Program-made: the position numbers and the translations under genes
The notes under the pieces: model-generated
Told to the model about the DNA's origin: nothing
Databases searched by the model: none
The model's input: only the letters and a program-made list of their open reading frames with translations
Shown: positions 21,392 through 32,988 of the stretch, in pieces
Position numbering within the stretch: the first letter of the stretch is position 1
Layout of the letters: each line of letters begins with the position of its first letter
From: Alternaria dauci
Taxonomy: Eukaryota; Ascomycota; Dothideomycetes; Pleosporales; Pleosporaceae
Direction: 5' to 3'
NCBI RefSeq assembly: GCF_042100115.1
Contig: NC_091274.1
Location: 2,976,001 to 3,040,000, forward strand
Length of the DNA: 64,000 nucleotides

Positions 21392-21624
21392 TTTGGCGGT
21401 GCTGTGAGAGTGTTGTGGTTGGTTGAGGTTGCGCGCAGGGAAAAGTTCGAGGTCGCAGGTTCGCGACTTCCAAAAAATTGAGCGGGGAATTTTGGCGAAC
21501 CACCGATTGGTGCAGCCGCGGCTCGACTCCGCTGTGGATCCTTCTCACATTCCCCCAAAGTATAAGCTTTCGGCGCTCCGACCTCACCCCAGTTCGCTCG
21601 AGATGGTTTATCGATGACATAGAG
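21392..21624. promoter_or_regulatory. Bidirectional MRT4/MDM10 promoter
   Basis: Only 233 bp separate the two start codons, so control elements must be shared or interleaved. An inverted CCAAT box (ATTGG at 21506-21510) sits near the middle, and an A-rich tract (AAAAAATTG) lies about 30 bp to its left. CCAAT boxes are bound by the HAP complex, which regulates mitochondrial genes in fungi; use here is inferred. Confidence 0.55.
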
Positions 21625-22904
21625 ATGTTGGATTTCATGGATAGTGTGCAGCATGCATTCTACGAGGCATCGAGCTGGAATGTCGACAATTCCTACGGCG
21701 CGCTCAACGCGTCGGCACGAGGTACGTCACACCTCACATCACGTTCTAGACCGGACATTGACTGTGGTTGACAGCGCTGCTCGACTTTGACATACCCAGA
21801 GGTCTGCGCATGCAGATTTCCTCTCTAGCCGCGCCGAATTTCGCAACATCGTACACGCTAGGCAGTGTGGGCGTAGTTGACGGCTCAGTGTCCTACCTGT
21901 ACTCATCGCTTCCGCTGCAGAAGGACTTTAGGACGTCCCATATTGACCTCCACAACGTCATACGAGGCTACAAGCATGTGCAAGAGCTGCGAAGACCGGG
22001 CGAGAAGTGGTGGTGGGAGGTTTGGCATGCTGGCCAAAGGGTAGACCGCAAGAGTGAGCTTGATGACACTGCCTTTCCGTACCGCCGCTGATCCACGACA
22101 GACACTCTGTTGTATGGGCGCATATTCCTGCCACAGCAGCGACTCGAAGCCCTGTACCTGCGCCGCCTCACGCCTACACGACAGCTCAGGATCGCCGCCG
22201 TGAGCGACTCCAATCTCAACAATGGCGGGACGATCCTGACCCTGTTGCAAAACGACTTTGGCAAATACAGCACGGAATACATGTACAGCACAGACTCGGC
22301 GCTGATGGGCGTCCGGGGCCTCTACAACTTTGGTCCAGGCCCCAGAGTTGCGTCGACGGAACCGCTTGCTGCAGAGCAAGTGGGTCCTGTGGATGGTCGC
22401 TTCAGCGCAGGCGCAGAGCTGTACTATGGCATACTGAACAAGAGCGGGGGCATCAGCACAGGGGTGAGGTTCGCCACCTTACCCAACCATGCGGGCTTTC
22501 CGTATACTATGACGCTCACGCTCAATCCGTTGATGGGAAATCTTTCCTCCACTTATGCCGTCAAAGCTGGCCCCAATCTGGCCTTATCCTCTCGCTTCGA
22601 CTTCAACTTCTATTCGTATGAAAGCGAGCTGCAGCTCGGGTGCGAACTTTGGCGTCTGCGCAGCACGACCGACGTAGACTGGGCGATCAGGAAGCTGCGT
22701 CCAGATTGGAAACGCCCAACAGTTTCCCCAGATGACGACGTCTCTGGGGTGCTCAAGGCTAGGGTCGATCAGGACTGGCGGATCGGAGTGTTGTGGGAGG
22801 GCAGGATTAAGGAGCTGCTCTTTACGCTCGGTGCAAGTCTGGACCTGAAGAAGAGAGAGCAGATGGTCCGTTCTGTCGGTGTTGAGCTGCAGTACTCGTC
22901 ATGA
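21625..22904 (+). CDS. MDM10: Mitochondrial outer-membrane beta-barrel MDM10
   Basis: Three exons: 21625-21721, 21775-22053 and 22102-22904; 392 aa. It starts MLDFMDSVQHAFYEAS, close to the fungal Mdm10 start, and continues with LLDFDIPRGLRMQISSLAAPNFATSYTLG, SVSYLYSS, TLLYGRIFLPQQRLEALYLRR and the C-terminal strands (RIGVLWEG, GVELQYSS) typical of the family. Mdm10 is a porin-fold protein with two roles: in ERMES, tethering ER to mitochondria for lipid exchange, and with the SAM complex in beta-barrel assembly. The last strand ends close to the stop, as needed for a beta-signal. Slightly shorter than many homologues; the intron borders are supported by the continuous frame. Confidence 0.92.
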
Positions 22905-25185
22905 ACGAAAACAGGCACAGACGGCGACATTTGGATCTCCAGAGAGACGGACCATTCCTCTTTGCGAAGGAAGGATCCCAAATCGGCCAAACTGACTCAA
23001 CTGGGTCAGACATGATCACCACTGCCGTCGACAGCGGGGGTTCTAGAAACACTGCTCCCGCACATGGTCAAAGCATGAAGGAATGGTTTCCAGAAGACGA
23101 TCGCGTCAAACCGCGGGACTCGAACGCAGGACGGAAGGGCCTTCACGATACCCATGCGATGACGACCATGTGTTTTCTGACCACGGCATACGACAGAAGC
23201 TAGGACTCGAGTAAGTAGCGAAGCGTGCATCATGGCGTAGTGTGGTCCCGAATGGTGCAACGCTGAAACATAGCATGGGCGTGTCCGCTGCTCGTCACAC
23301 TGCATCGGGCTGCATGGACTTGTTTTCAATGCAGTAGCACGATTCACAACAATCTGTTACACATGGCATTCTTCAAGACAAAAGTTTGGGCGTCCAAGAA
23401 CGGATGCGCAGCTTCCGCAGGCAAGTGTGCGAGGACGTGTGCAGATCCGGTCGAGGCCGGGTTCGGAGCGAACCATATTAATATCGTTGGTGGATAATAA
23501 GTCAGTTCCGGGTTGGTGGTTGTTGTTGCTCGCTTGCCGACGCGTCCACCATTCACACCGCCGTGCCTGGCGTAAGCCTTGCAATCAATCGTGCAGGGAA
23601 GCGATTGGCACTATAGATTGACAGCTGTAGGGCGACAAGACGGGCGACGGCCTAACTAAGCTGGCACTCTCGCGATCAACGAACTATTACGACTTTGCCA
23701 AAAGTGAATAATTTCCCTTCTGTGGCGCTTTTGACCGGGCGACGAGCGTGTCAGGACGACCGCGATCAGGCGGCACGGGCACCGATGCTCGTCAGGATCT
23801 TTCTCATGCTCGGCTCACCCGAGTGATCCGCACGAGGCTCCCTCGAGTAAGTCTTCACGATACCGAAATGGGCCGTGCTGTGCCGCGCATTGTCAGCACC
23901 AGAATCGCGGGCGCGTACGGCGAGGCGTGCCAGGTACGACGGATGCGTGCCAGCCCCCTGCACCGACGCTTGCAGTTACCTCTACGCTGACGTTTACCTG
24001 ATGCTCTGTTGTGCGTGTTCCGATGCTGTGGTGACAGACCAAGGGCTTCCCAAACGCGACAACGGTAGCGCCTCATGCCACTTTGTGGAGCGCGTTGTTT
24101 GGGTGCCTGTCGGAACACGCTAGAGCGGACCGTGAGCACGTCGTCGCCGTCTTTTTCGAATAGCGAGCGACGTTCATGCGCCCTCTTTCCTGACAGCTAT
24201 CGCGATGCGTGCTGTTGTGTCGGCGATGGTCGCGGCAAGGATTGCCCTATGGGCGCAAGTCTCCTGAGTCTTGGAACAGAGCCTGTCCCTCGACCCCGGT
24301 CGTCACGTCTCTAGTGGCGCGACTCCGACGTACCTCGCAGCTAGTCCCCCTGATCGGAGCTATCGCGGACAGCGCGCGTTGCGGGCGGGCAGAAGACACT
24401 CGCAGCAGCGGCGACTGTCGTGGCTGCTGTGCAGGGCGGAGAGGCATCCGGCCACGGTGCTGCGAGCATGGTTTGCTTCAGAACATAAGCGTTTTGGTGC
24501 GTCACCACTGGTCTCGCGCCTCCAGGGCTGGCGTTGAGCGTTGGGCTAAAACTGTCGCTGGGCGGAAACTTGGGCCACTAGGCGCTCTGCCCAGCCCACA
24601 CTAGCCGGCGCGCACCTTCCCCCCGGCTTCAATGCCCCTTCCCTTAATCTCCCCTTTCCAAACCACGGTCGCTCATTTACTTCCAAGGCCCAGCTCCTCT
24701 ATCCGGATTCTCTATCGTCACCTTTGCTGTCGGTGTGGTAGAACTCACTTTCTCTTTCTCTGTCGACTTCTGCGAAGTGCCGCCACTCCTTTCGGCCTTT
24801 GCCCACGTTCCTTTCTTCACAACCCTCCTTTAGGCTTTGTCCGTCCGCTCCCTACCGCCTCCTCCTTCACTCTTTCTCGCCTTGGATTCGCTCTCGGACG
24901 ATCCATCTGCTCCCCGGTCAGCAGCTCTCTTCACACTTCACACGCGCCTGGACGGTGTCTCGAGTTCCATACACACACACGTGGATTCATTTCCCGTGAC
25001 CTTGGACTCTTACAAGCTTCGCATAGCTTTCCCATCTTCACCCTCCAGCATTGCTTGGACCATTACTTCACGACACTTTACGAATCTAGATAGACAGAGG
25101 TGCTAGCTCGATTGCTCCCTCTATATCTTTCACCCCACTTCGAATCGAGTCAACTCCCGCGCTCCGATTATACCTACCACCCAGC
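22905..25185. other. 2.3-kb intergenic region upstream of the homeobox gene
   Basis: GC-rich spacer followed by a strongly pyrimidine-rich leader (about 24620-25180, many CTTTC and TCCTC runs), the usual look of a fungal 5' leader. Long promoters are common for fungal regulators. A tRNA-like T-arm word near 23115 was examined and rejected. No gene seen. Confidence 0.45.
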
Positions 25186-26971
25186 ATGCAGTCAAGCGAC
25201 GACGCAATGGTCTCGCCGACCCCTTCTCCACCGGCGGGATCCTCGACCCCGACGCAGGGCTCTGCCCCGCGCCGACCTCCCCGCAAGAGCACCCTCACCC
25301 AGCAGCAGCGCAACCAGAAGAGACAGAGGGCTACCCAAGACCAACTGGTGACCCTTGAAGTAGAGTTCAACAAGAACCCCACACCTACTGCTGCCACCCG
25401 CGAAAGAATAGCCTCGGAAATCAACATGACCGAGCGCTCAGTCCAGATCTGGTTCCAGAACAGGTAGGAATGCCGAGCAGCACGCTGACACGCAGTACTG
25501 ACGATTGCATAGACGTGCCAAGATCAAGAACATTGCCAAGAAGAGCATCGAGAACGGTGACGACTGCAATGACATTCCAGAGTCAATGCGACGATACCTT
25601 GCCCTACAGGCCATGGAGTCCGGCAAGTCAATTGGCACCAGCTTCCTAGGCCGAGCAGGCGGTATGCCATACGGAAGCGGCATGCTCCTCAACACAGACG
25701 CCAACAACTCCAAGGTTGTTATTCATCACTTTGCCTGCCGCTCCCTCAGCATCGGTAGCTGGAGACGAGTCGGACAAAGCGCCATGGACCTTGTAGTTTT
25801 TTACTCGCCCGAGAAGTGCTGCATTACATACTACATCAACAACGACTCCGCAGGCTACAAGATTGAGTACCCATTCTCATACATCAAGAACATCTCACTG
25901 GAGAACGGTGACATGACCGCAAATGCCGAGGGTGCATCGCAACGCCCAGGAGGGTTGATTGTGGAGCTCAACCGACCACCGAACTTTTTCATGGACTCAT
26001 CAGGCTCAGGTGGTTTCTTCCAGTGCGGCGACTTTACCGAGGACCAGCAAGCGTCAAACATCATGTTGCACCACTTGGGTGGTCACCCCAAGGTGCTGAG
26101 CGGCCAATTGGCGAAACTTGTCTCACTGGAGTCGTTTCAGAACCGACACAACATGTACGACCCAAACACATTTGCCGTCTCGGCACCCGTCTCGCCGATC
26201 AACCACCGGCCCGCTTCCCAACCAAACCATCTCCAACATCCTCACCACATGGGTATGTTTCAGGAGACGCATCTTGCGCCCGCTCCCTTTCAACCACGCG
26301 GTCACAAGCGCCAGCGAAGTCGCTCAGTTCCTGTTGCGATGGACTTTTCGATGCTTCGCAACCCGATGCCATCATTCTTGATCCAACAAGAGCCATCACC
26401 ATATGTGCCTAACCCAGAGATCTTCGCGCCGCAACCACAAAGTGCAGGACCCATTGGTCCTCACCTGAGCATCGACACCTCGGCAGGATACGGCATGGAC
26501 TACCGACAGTACCCCATGTCGGCCACCACGACCAACTCACCTTCCGAGTACGGTACTCCCTCATTCTTCACTTCAGGTCCGTCAAACGACAACATCCCAG
26601 CATCCAACTACGGCCAATATAACATTCCACCTTATGTACATACACCAATGGGCCCGCCACCACATTCGGCGTCTCACCACTCACCCATGCCGGCGATGAG
26701 CCATCCCGACCCCATCATCGCCAACCAATCACCACCACTGGGCTCTTTCGGTCGTGACAACCACAACGATGTGTACCAAATGTCGCATGACAACGGCATG
26801 TCAGACGAGGCGCTCCAGATGACGGACATGTACGCCAAGCAAAATCTCAACATGCCCTTCCGGTCGCCGCTACTGGAGGACAATGGAGACGATCTTGACA
26901 TGTCGAATCTGGTGTCGTTTGGCACGCTAGATCCATCGAGCCTGTCACCGGAGCATCACCAGATGCAATGA
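25186..26971 (+). CDS. Homeodomain transcription factor, PHO2-like
   Basis: Two exons, 25186-25463 and 25513-26971, joined inside the homeodomain third helix (WFQNR|RAKIKN); 578 aa. The homeodomain spans about 43-102 with the invariant WFQNRRAK. After a basic linker comes a second conserved block (about 160-310: [59 protein letters not shown]). This block also follows the homeodomain in yeast Pho2, matching its SITVGSW and LMVLISKK region. The rest is Pro/His/Gln/Asn-rich and probably activates transcription. Pho2 works with Pho4, Swi5 and Bas1 in phosphate, mating-type and purine gene control; filamentous relatives affect development. A nuclear DNA-binding role is secure; target genes are not. 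Confidence 0.88.
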
Positions 26972-27831
26972 GAGCAGCTTGCATACTTAGTGTCTATTGT
27001 CAATTCTGCGTTTGCTTGCTCTTATACCCGGTCGCGGATGCCTTCTTTACGAGGAAGCCGGACGCCCCTTGACTTGGAACAGTTACTGGGGTTGTCTGGC
27101 CCTCTCCATTTTCGCGCTCATACTTAATGTGGTCGTCGTCATTTTCCCTCTCACATGTTGGCTCCAAATCGTTGGAAATGTAGCGACTTCAGCTTCAGCA
27201 CTGGGGGTTCTTCCCTTGTTGCTAGTAGGAACGCACCCCCTTCTACTACTACTACCTTGCTCCCCGGCAACTCATCTACTCTTCTTCGTAACGCAGATCG
27301 AACGACCACACACCAGACAGGGATTGGTTATTGATATTGGCGTTGCAAAGGAAGGAATTGGGCAGGGCTGGGATACATCTATACAGGAGAGAAATGGCGG
27401 ACTGGTGGAACCTGCGCTTAGCTGGTGTTGGCAACAACAAGACGGTCGCAGTCACATGCAGGTCGTCTCTTTTTTCTTTCTCGGTTTCTTCTCCCTTTGA
27501 ATCATCGTTCCTCTTTTCCTATTCGTGTTGCGAGCTAAGCCATTGTTTCATTTGTTGCGTGCGTCTCGGATGTTTGGAAAGTTTCTTGTCGGATCCCTTT
27601 ATTGGCAAGTTGGAGAGAGAAAGAGGACTGCCACCTTTTGAGGAGATTCTTGTGCTGCGGGGGTTGTTGTGGATTACATAGCCGCTGCGCGTGCTTGACA
27701 GTTGTAGCCTTTCCAAGGGGATCTCCGGTAAAGAAAACTGTGTCTTTGAAGATCAGTAAACAAATATACTACATTACTTGAAGCAAACCTGGGGATAGAT
27801 GGCATTTTGACTGTGACAGCACGCCATACAA

Positions 27832-27873
27832 GGGGAAAATCAAGCACTCCTCCCGTAGTTGCCTGGGTAGGCG
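27832..27873. repeat. MITE-like element end, copy 1
   Basis: Begins GGGGAAAATCAAGCACTCCT and continues CCCGTAGTTGCCTGGGTAGG. This lines up with the reverse complement of the right end of copy 2 (32372-32478), which has GGGGAAAA, CCCCTGTAGTCGCC and TAGGTAG in the same order. Only one arm is clear; the other half is decayed or missing. Confidence 0.45.
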
Positions 27874-28273
27874 TGACAGCATGTGTAGTGCAGAGAGTGG
27901 AGTCAGGCTAGGTAGAGCCAGCTGCGGGCAAAGTGCCATGTTATACCAGAGTGAAATTACGATGGACAAAGTGGTCTCGTATCCCGGGTTACGAGATGAA
28001 AGTCACTTCGCAATTTGCCCAATTTTACTACACTAATAAGCAGCCTACACAGCCCATTGATTTGACAGGGCATTAATGAGGGCACCTAGGTAGCTTTCGG
28101 GCCAGCCCGCTTGAATCCTCCACCGCATCAGTTCGGTCTGATTGCAAAGCTAGGCTAGCCAATCATGCGCCGCCGTCTAGGAAAAAGCTGTAACGTGTTA
28201 TTTTACTGCAACACAGGCTGTTTCTGTGGCAGATTGTAGTTGTCGCGCGGTGGAATTGTGGAAAACCACTTGG

Positions 28274-28292
28274 GCAGCAGCAGCAGCAGCAG
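28274..28292. repeat. (GCA)n microsatellite
   Basis: Six GCA units plus one G in a non-coding region; a simple trinucleotide repeat. Confidence 0.9.
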
Positions 28293-29584
28293 AACGAGTG
28301 TTGAGGTATAAGGGAGTATGTGCTTATGTGCAGTAGTCTGGTAGAGAGGGGTGGTGCTGAAAAAGGAAATAGTAATGCGATAAGATCGACGATTATGCGT
28401 GATGTGGTGTGAGTGGTGTCTGGGACTGGTTACGAGCTACAACATGGTGCCAAGAAGACATGGGCGAGCAAGTCCCAGAAAAAGATGCACGAGCTGACAG
28501 AGCATGCAGGACAGCTATACTCTTAGTCGATGACGTGCGGCTCTGCGACGCCTGATCGCAGCGTTGGGGGAACATCGAAAGGGCCAAGCTCTAGACTTGT
28601 GGCCTGAGGTATAATCGCCTTGCAAGGCTTTTTTTTCGCAGGGCCCTCGGACGAGCAGCGGGTCTTGTGTTGGACGGGCAAGGCTTGCGATGGCTCGGGA
28701 TGTGGCAGCGATTAGCAACGTGTTCCCCTGACTTGAGGCCCGCTTGGGCGTGGTGCGGAACGGGCAGATGGGGCTGCTCATTTCGTCGGGCCAACCACGC
28801 GCCGCTCGTCTTTTTCGGCGCACGAGAGTCTGCGAGAGGAGAGGGGCGAGACCACAAGGGATTCTGTTCTCGTTTGCCGTCCGCCCCCTTGCCCTGACAA
28901 CGCGCGCTGATAAGTCAAAGTTGCAGCCATCAGGCTTCTTTTTTTGTTCTTACTTCTCCTGCACCTACATTTAGTCGTTCATTACCGCCTGTCTGTCAAT
29001 CAGTCACCTTCTCTACGTCACGACAGAGACGGTGGCTTGGAAGCTTGGTGCTGGGTTAGCAAACGGCCGCGCCACTCAGGAACACGACAAGCGTTGCGAC
29101 GCCGCAAGCAGCCAATTCACTACGAGCATCGTTCGTCAACAGCATCATCGTCTGGTTTAGCTTTGCTACCGGTTTGCATATCACGTACGTCTTGTTCCCG
29201 CTTGCACCTTCCGCCCCATTCCGTGCCTTGGAGCTTGCCCTTGACCATCCTCGCACGCTATCCGGCACTGCCGCACCGGCCTCTTGTCCACCAGAGACTG
29301 AGGGTTGCATGAGCGCATCAGGGCCCATAAGACTCAACCAACACTTCCTCTCTTCACCCAGTCCATGCACCACCGCCGCTGCTCGCCGACACGCTGCCCA
29401 ATTTCTTCCCCTCGAGTCGCCTGCTGATCCCTTTCCCGTCTAGCGCTTCCCACGACCCAACACTCGTGCATTCTTCACCGCCAGCAGCGACTCGACGTGC
29501 CTGGGACGACTCGCTTACCTCTGCCTCTCTCCCCGTAATCTAATACCACTGCCGACTCCGCCAGTGGGCTGCTCGACTGCTGCA

Positions 29585-31585
29585 ATGCCTGTTCGAAGCA
29601 TCAACCCGTTCGCATCCACCGCCCCTGCTCCCCCCCTCGATCCCTCTAGCGAGAAGCGCGACTCTGCGCGTCGAGCTTCGTTTGCAAAGGGCAACAAGTT
29701 CACCTCGCTCTTCGGCGGCTCCCCCAGATCAAAGACGGACGCTGCTGTCCTGCGCGAAGCCTTTGTCGCCCAGCAACAGGCCCTCCTTAACAACCCCTCG
29801 CCCTCGCAAATCTCCCTCCCCACCATCAACCTGACCACGGCCACTGGCGAGAAGATGCCCACCGAGCCCAAGACGCTCTTCCAGCCGCCTTCGCCAGAAG
29901 AGCAGCGCCGCCTTGCCCGCGCACACGCACAATTCGGTCCCCTCGGCTCCCAGAAGCACCGCTACGTGAGCAAGTTCGAGGGCGAGTTTGGCGACCCCAT
30001 CGAGGACGAGCCGCCCTATTATTTCCTATTTACTACCTACATCAGCTACTTAATCCTAATAGTATTCGGACATGTCCGCGACTTCTTTGGCAAGCGCTTC
30101 CGCAAGCAGCACTACAGCCATTTGCAGGAAAAGGACGGTTATGCGCCCCTCAACAGCGACTTTGACAACTTCTACACGCGGCGCTTGAAGATGCGCATTA
30201 ACGACTGCTTTTCGCGACCAACGACGGGCGTCCCGGGCCGCTTCATCACCGTGCTTGACCGCAAGTCAGACGACGGAAACAACACGTTCAAGATGCTCGG
30301 CACCACGACCGAGACGCTCAACATGAGCTCGTACAACTACCTCGGATTCGCTCAATCAGAAGGCCCCTGTGCCGACGCCGCCGAAGCCACCATCCGCAAA
30401 TACGGCATCTCCATGGCCAGCCCCCGCTCCGACAGCGGTACTTCTGACCTGACCGTCGAAGTCGAGGACCTCATCGCCAAGTTTGTCGGCAAGCCCGCGT
30501 CCATGGTCTTCTCCATGGGCTTCGTTACCAACGCCACCACGTTCCCCACCATTGTCGGAAAGGGCTGCCTCATGATCTCCGACGAGCTCAACCACTCGTC
30601 CATCCGTTTCGGCGCCCGTCTCTCCGGCGCAATGGTCACCATGTTCAAGCACAACGACATGCGCGATCTCGAGCGCAAGCTCCGCGAAGCAATCTCCCAA
30701 GGCCAGCCGCGCACCCACCGCCCGTGGAAGAAGATTCTGGTTGCCGTAGAGGGCTTGTATTCCATGGAAGGCACCATGTGCAATCTCCCTGGCATCATTG
30801 CACTAAAGCACAAGTACAAGTTCAACCTCTTTGTCGACGAAGCGCACTCGGTTGGTGGCGTCGGGCCCCGCGGTCGCGGCGTATGCGACTACTTTGGCAT
30901 TGACCCCGCGGAAGTCGATATCCTCATGGGCACTTTGACAAAATCTTTTGGCGCAAACGGTGGCTACATTGCGGCTGAAAAGGCCATTATTGATAAACTG
31001 CGTACCTCCAATGCGGCCATGCTCTTCGCGGAATCGCCTGCTCCCCCGGTACTCATGCAGATTTCGTCTGCGCTGCGCATCATTGATGGTTCGATTGTTC
31101 CTGGCCAGGGCGAGGAGCGGTTACAGCGTTTGTGCTTTAACTCGCGGTATTTGCGCCTCGGCTTGAAACGTCTGGGCTTCATTGTCTATGGCCACGATGA
31201 TAGCCCGATTATCCCTGTTATGCTGTACAATCCCGCCAAGATGCCTGCGTTCTCGCATGAGATGCTCAAACGCAAGATTTCGGTGGTGGTAGTGGGGTAC
31301 CCGGCTACGCCGTTGGTGAGCTCGCGAGCGAGGTTTTGTGTTAGTGCGGCGCATACGAAGGAGGATTTGGATCGCATGTTGGTCGCGTGTGATCATGTGG
31401 GGGATTTGTTGCAGCTCAAGTTTTCGAGTGGGGTTGCGGGCGGACTGGAGCCGGAGGAGGTGGGGAGTGGGATGACGTTGGAGAAGAAGAGTGGGAAGGA
31501 GGGAGCGGAGATTAAGGCGCCGAGGTGGAGGATTGAGGACGTGTTGAAGAGGACGGTTGATGATGTGCAGGGGCAGTTGAGGTAA
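29585..31585 (+). CDS. LCB2: Serine palmitoyltransferase catalytic subunit 2 (LCB2)
   Basis: Intronless 666-aa protein from ATG 29585. It belongs to the PLP-dependent alpha-oxoamine synthase family. Visible signatures: MSSYNYLGFA (about 245-254), SPRSDSGTSDLTVEVEDLIAKF, SDELNHSSIRFG, VEGLYSMEGTMCNLPGI, VDEAHSVGGVGPRGRG, and GTLTKSFGANGGY with the PLP lysine at residue 453. A hydrophobic helix at about 148-165 (FTTYISYLILIVFGHV) anchors it in the ER. With LCB1 it condenses serine and palmitoyl-CoA to 3-ketodihydrosphingosine, the first step of sphingolipid synthesis. The Ser/Pro-rich first 100 residues are longer than in yeast and probably unstructured. Confidence 0.96.
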   Translation: MPVRSINPFASTAPAPPLDPSSEKRDSARRASFAKGNKFTSLFGGSPRSKTDAAVLREAFVAQQQALLNNPSPSQISLPTINLTTATGEKMPTEPKTLFQPPSPEEQRRLARAHAQFGPLGSQKHRYVSKFEGEFGDPIEDEPPYYFLFTTYISYLILIVFGHVRDFFGKRFRKQHYSHLQEKDGYAPLNSDFDNFYTRRLKMRINDCFSRPTTGVPGRFITVLDRKSDDGNNTFKMLGTTTETLNMSSYNYLGFAQSEGPCADAAEATIRKYGISMASPRSDSGTSDLTVEVEDLIAKFVGKPASMVFSMGFVTNATTFPTIVGKGCLMISDELNHSSIRFGARLSGAMVTMFKHNDMRDLERKLREAISQGQPRTHRPWKKILVAVEGLYSMEGTMCNLPGIIALKHKYKFNLFVDEAHSVGGVGPRGRGVCDYFGIDPAEVDILMGTLTKSFGANGGYIAAEKAIIDKLRTSNAAMLFAESPAPPVLMQISSALRIIDGSIVPGQGEERLQRLCFNSRYLRLGLKRLGFIVYGHDDSPIIPVMLYNPAKMPAFSHEMLKRKISVVVVGYPATPLVSSRARFCVSAAHTKEDLDRMLVACDHVGDLLQLKFSSGVAGGLEPEEVGSGMTLEKKSGKEGAEIKAPRWRIEDVLKRTVDDVQGQLR

Positions 31586-31609
31586 GGGGTTTTTTAATGA
31601 ACCTCTTTG

Positions 31610-31615
<6 letters not shown>

Positions 31616-31647
<32 letters not shown>
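31616..31647. repeat. (CT)n microsatellite
   Basis: An uninterrupted CT dinucleotide run of about 32 bp just after the LCB2 stop codon, probably in the 3' UTR. Confidence 0.9.
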
Positions 31648-31650
<3 letters not shown>

Positions 31651-32988
31651 AGATGTCTTGTCATCTTTTTTGGTGGGCATCATCATCATCAACGTAATGT
31701 CTTGTCGCACGTTTTTTTTCTTGGAGCATTTTTTGCACCTGGCGTCTTCTTCTTCTCCCTCTTCTTCTTTGTCACGTTGTATCATATTCAATACCCTCGC
31801 TGTTTGTCCCCTTTTTTACAAGACACTTATAAATATTTTTCAACGCTGTTGAGGTGTCGTGTTTTGGTTGGGGTGACTGGTTCTTGTTGCTGTGTTGATG
31901 TCTCTGAGGGGTGATGATGTTGTGGGAGTGGTGTTTATCATGGCAGTGCTGCTGATATCATTGTGCAAGAGGTTGCTGGGATATATGTGGTCGAGTTGAG
32001 TCATCGAGGTAGATATCTACATTATGAGGTGCAGAGCGCATCTGGGGTTGTAATCGTAATATTGTAATGAAGATATGAATTACAGTTGAGTGTTTAATAG
32101 AGGGAATAGGTATGTGGTATGTTTGTATCTGGGTGTGATGCTCGATATGGAGGTACTTTGGATAGAGTGCGGTGATTTTCCCCTTGATTAAGTCTGTTTG
32201 GTTGGTGGATTGTAGGTGGTTACTTGGGGTTGCACGTCGGTGTCAAGCATGTTAACATGAGCTACTCTGGAAGCGCAACAATCTAGCTAAGAAGCTTTTG
32301 CATAATGTCGAAATTGAGAGCCGGAGATAATCCTACTTCTCCTGTCCTACTAGCCAATTTACGCTACGGAAGGGAAAAATCAAACACCCTACTAGGCAAT
32401 TACAGGAGAGCAACTAGTTTTTCTCTGTAGAGTAATACTCTACCTAGGCGACTACAGGGGTGGCGTTCGGTTTTCCCCTCTCTATGGCGTGGATGTTGAG
32501 TTGTATCTAGAAAGTTTCTCTAAAACAAATTAAATAAGTTGTTAAGCCACAATCGATCATCTAATTGATTGGAGAATAGATTGGTTTTACCCAGTAACTA
32601 CATAATCTAAGACCTTCCCTACGCTATTGACATGTCGATTGAGCGACTCACTCTGACTTCCGTTGTGCCTGCCTCCCCTAGCCAACTGCACAGCCAGCTC
32701 CTCCTCCCCAGCCTTCTCAAAGTAAGCATCAGTATAAATGTTGTACACTGTTCAACTAGTATCGCTTGGTAGATCTCCGAGCATGCTGCGCCATTCTTCT
32801 ACATTGAGTAAATTCAATTCCTTTATGAAATCAGGACTCCTATTCATGAAGTAGTGCATATCGAAATAATTACATCGAGACACCTTTTACTGTGAATAAC
32901 CTCGCCGGAAATGACACCCGCCGCCAGCGTCCACCAGATTCTCTGCCAAGTCTGATGCGGAAATCGACCAAGTGTCTATACCACCGGC
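31648..32988. other. AT-richer spacer after LCB2
   Basis: About 1.3 kb. It includes T-rich 3' flank, a MITE-like element at 32372-32478, and AT-rich sequence. No open frame of note. Confidence 0.45.
32372..32478. mobile_element. Foldback MITE-like element, copy 2 (best preserved)
   Basis: A 107-bp segment with imperfect terminal inverted repeats: left GGGAAAAATCAAACACCC, right (reverse complement) GGGGAAAACCGAACGCCACC. The centre reads TAGAGT-AAT-ACTCTA, so the whole unit can fold on itself. A 21-bp block at 32434-32454 recurs identically in copy 3 (34287-34307). No coding capacity. Target-site duplication not established. Confidence 0.6.

Larger units (their letters stand above)
26972..29584. 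other. 2.6-kb intergenic region
   Basis: Contains the 3' flank of the homeobox gene, one MITE-like end at 27832-27873, a (GCA)6 tract at 28274-28292, and the pyrimidine-rich LCB2 leader from about 29200. The plus-strand frame near 26997-27500 is hydrophobic but lacks an ATG and lies in the expected 3' UTR. No gene called. Confidence 0.45.

Noticed and set aside
23100..23135. Minus strand reads GTCCTGCGTTCGAGTCCC, like a tRNA T-arm/B-box
   Set aside because: The T-stem has two mismatches, and no A-box, anticodon arm or acceptor pairing can be found at the correct distances.
24632..25093. 153-codon plus frame upstream of the homeobox gene
   Set aside because: Product is the translation of a pyrimidine-rich 5' leader (Ser/Leu/Pro/Phe only); no family likeness.
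26997..27500. Hydrophobic plus-strand frame after the homeobox stop
   Set aside because: No ATG at its start, directly in the expected 3' UTR, T-rich sequence gives artificial Leu/Val runs.
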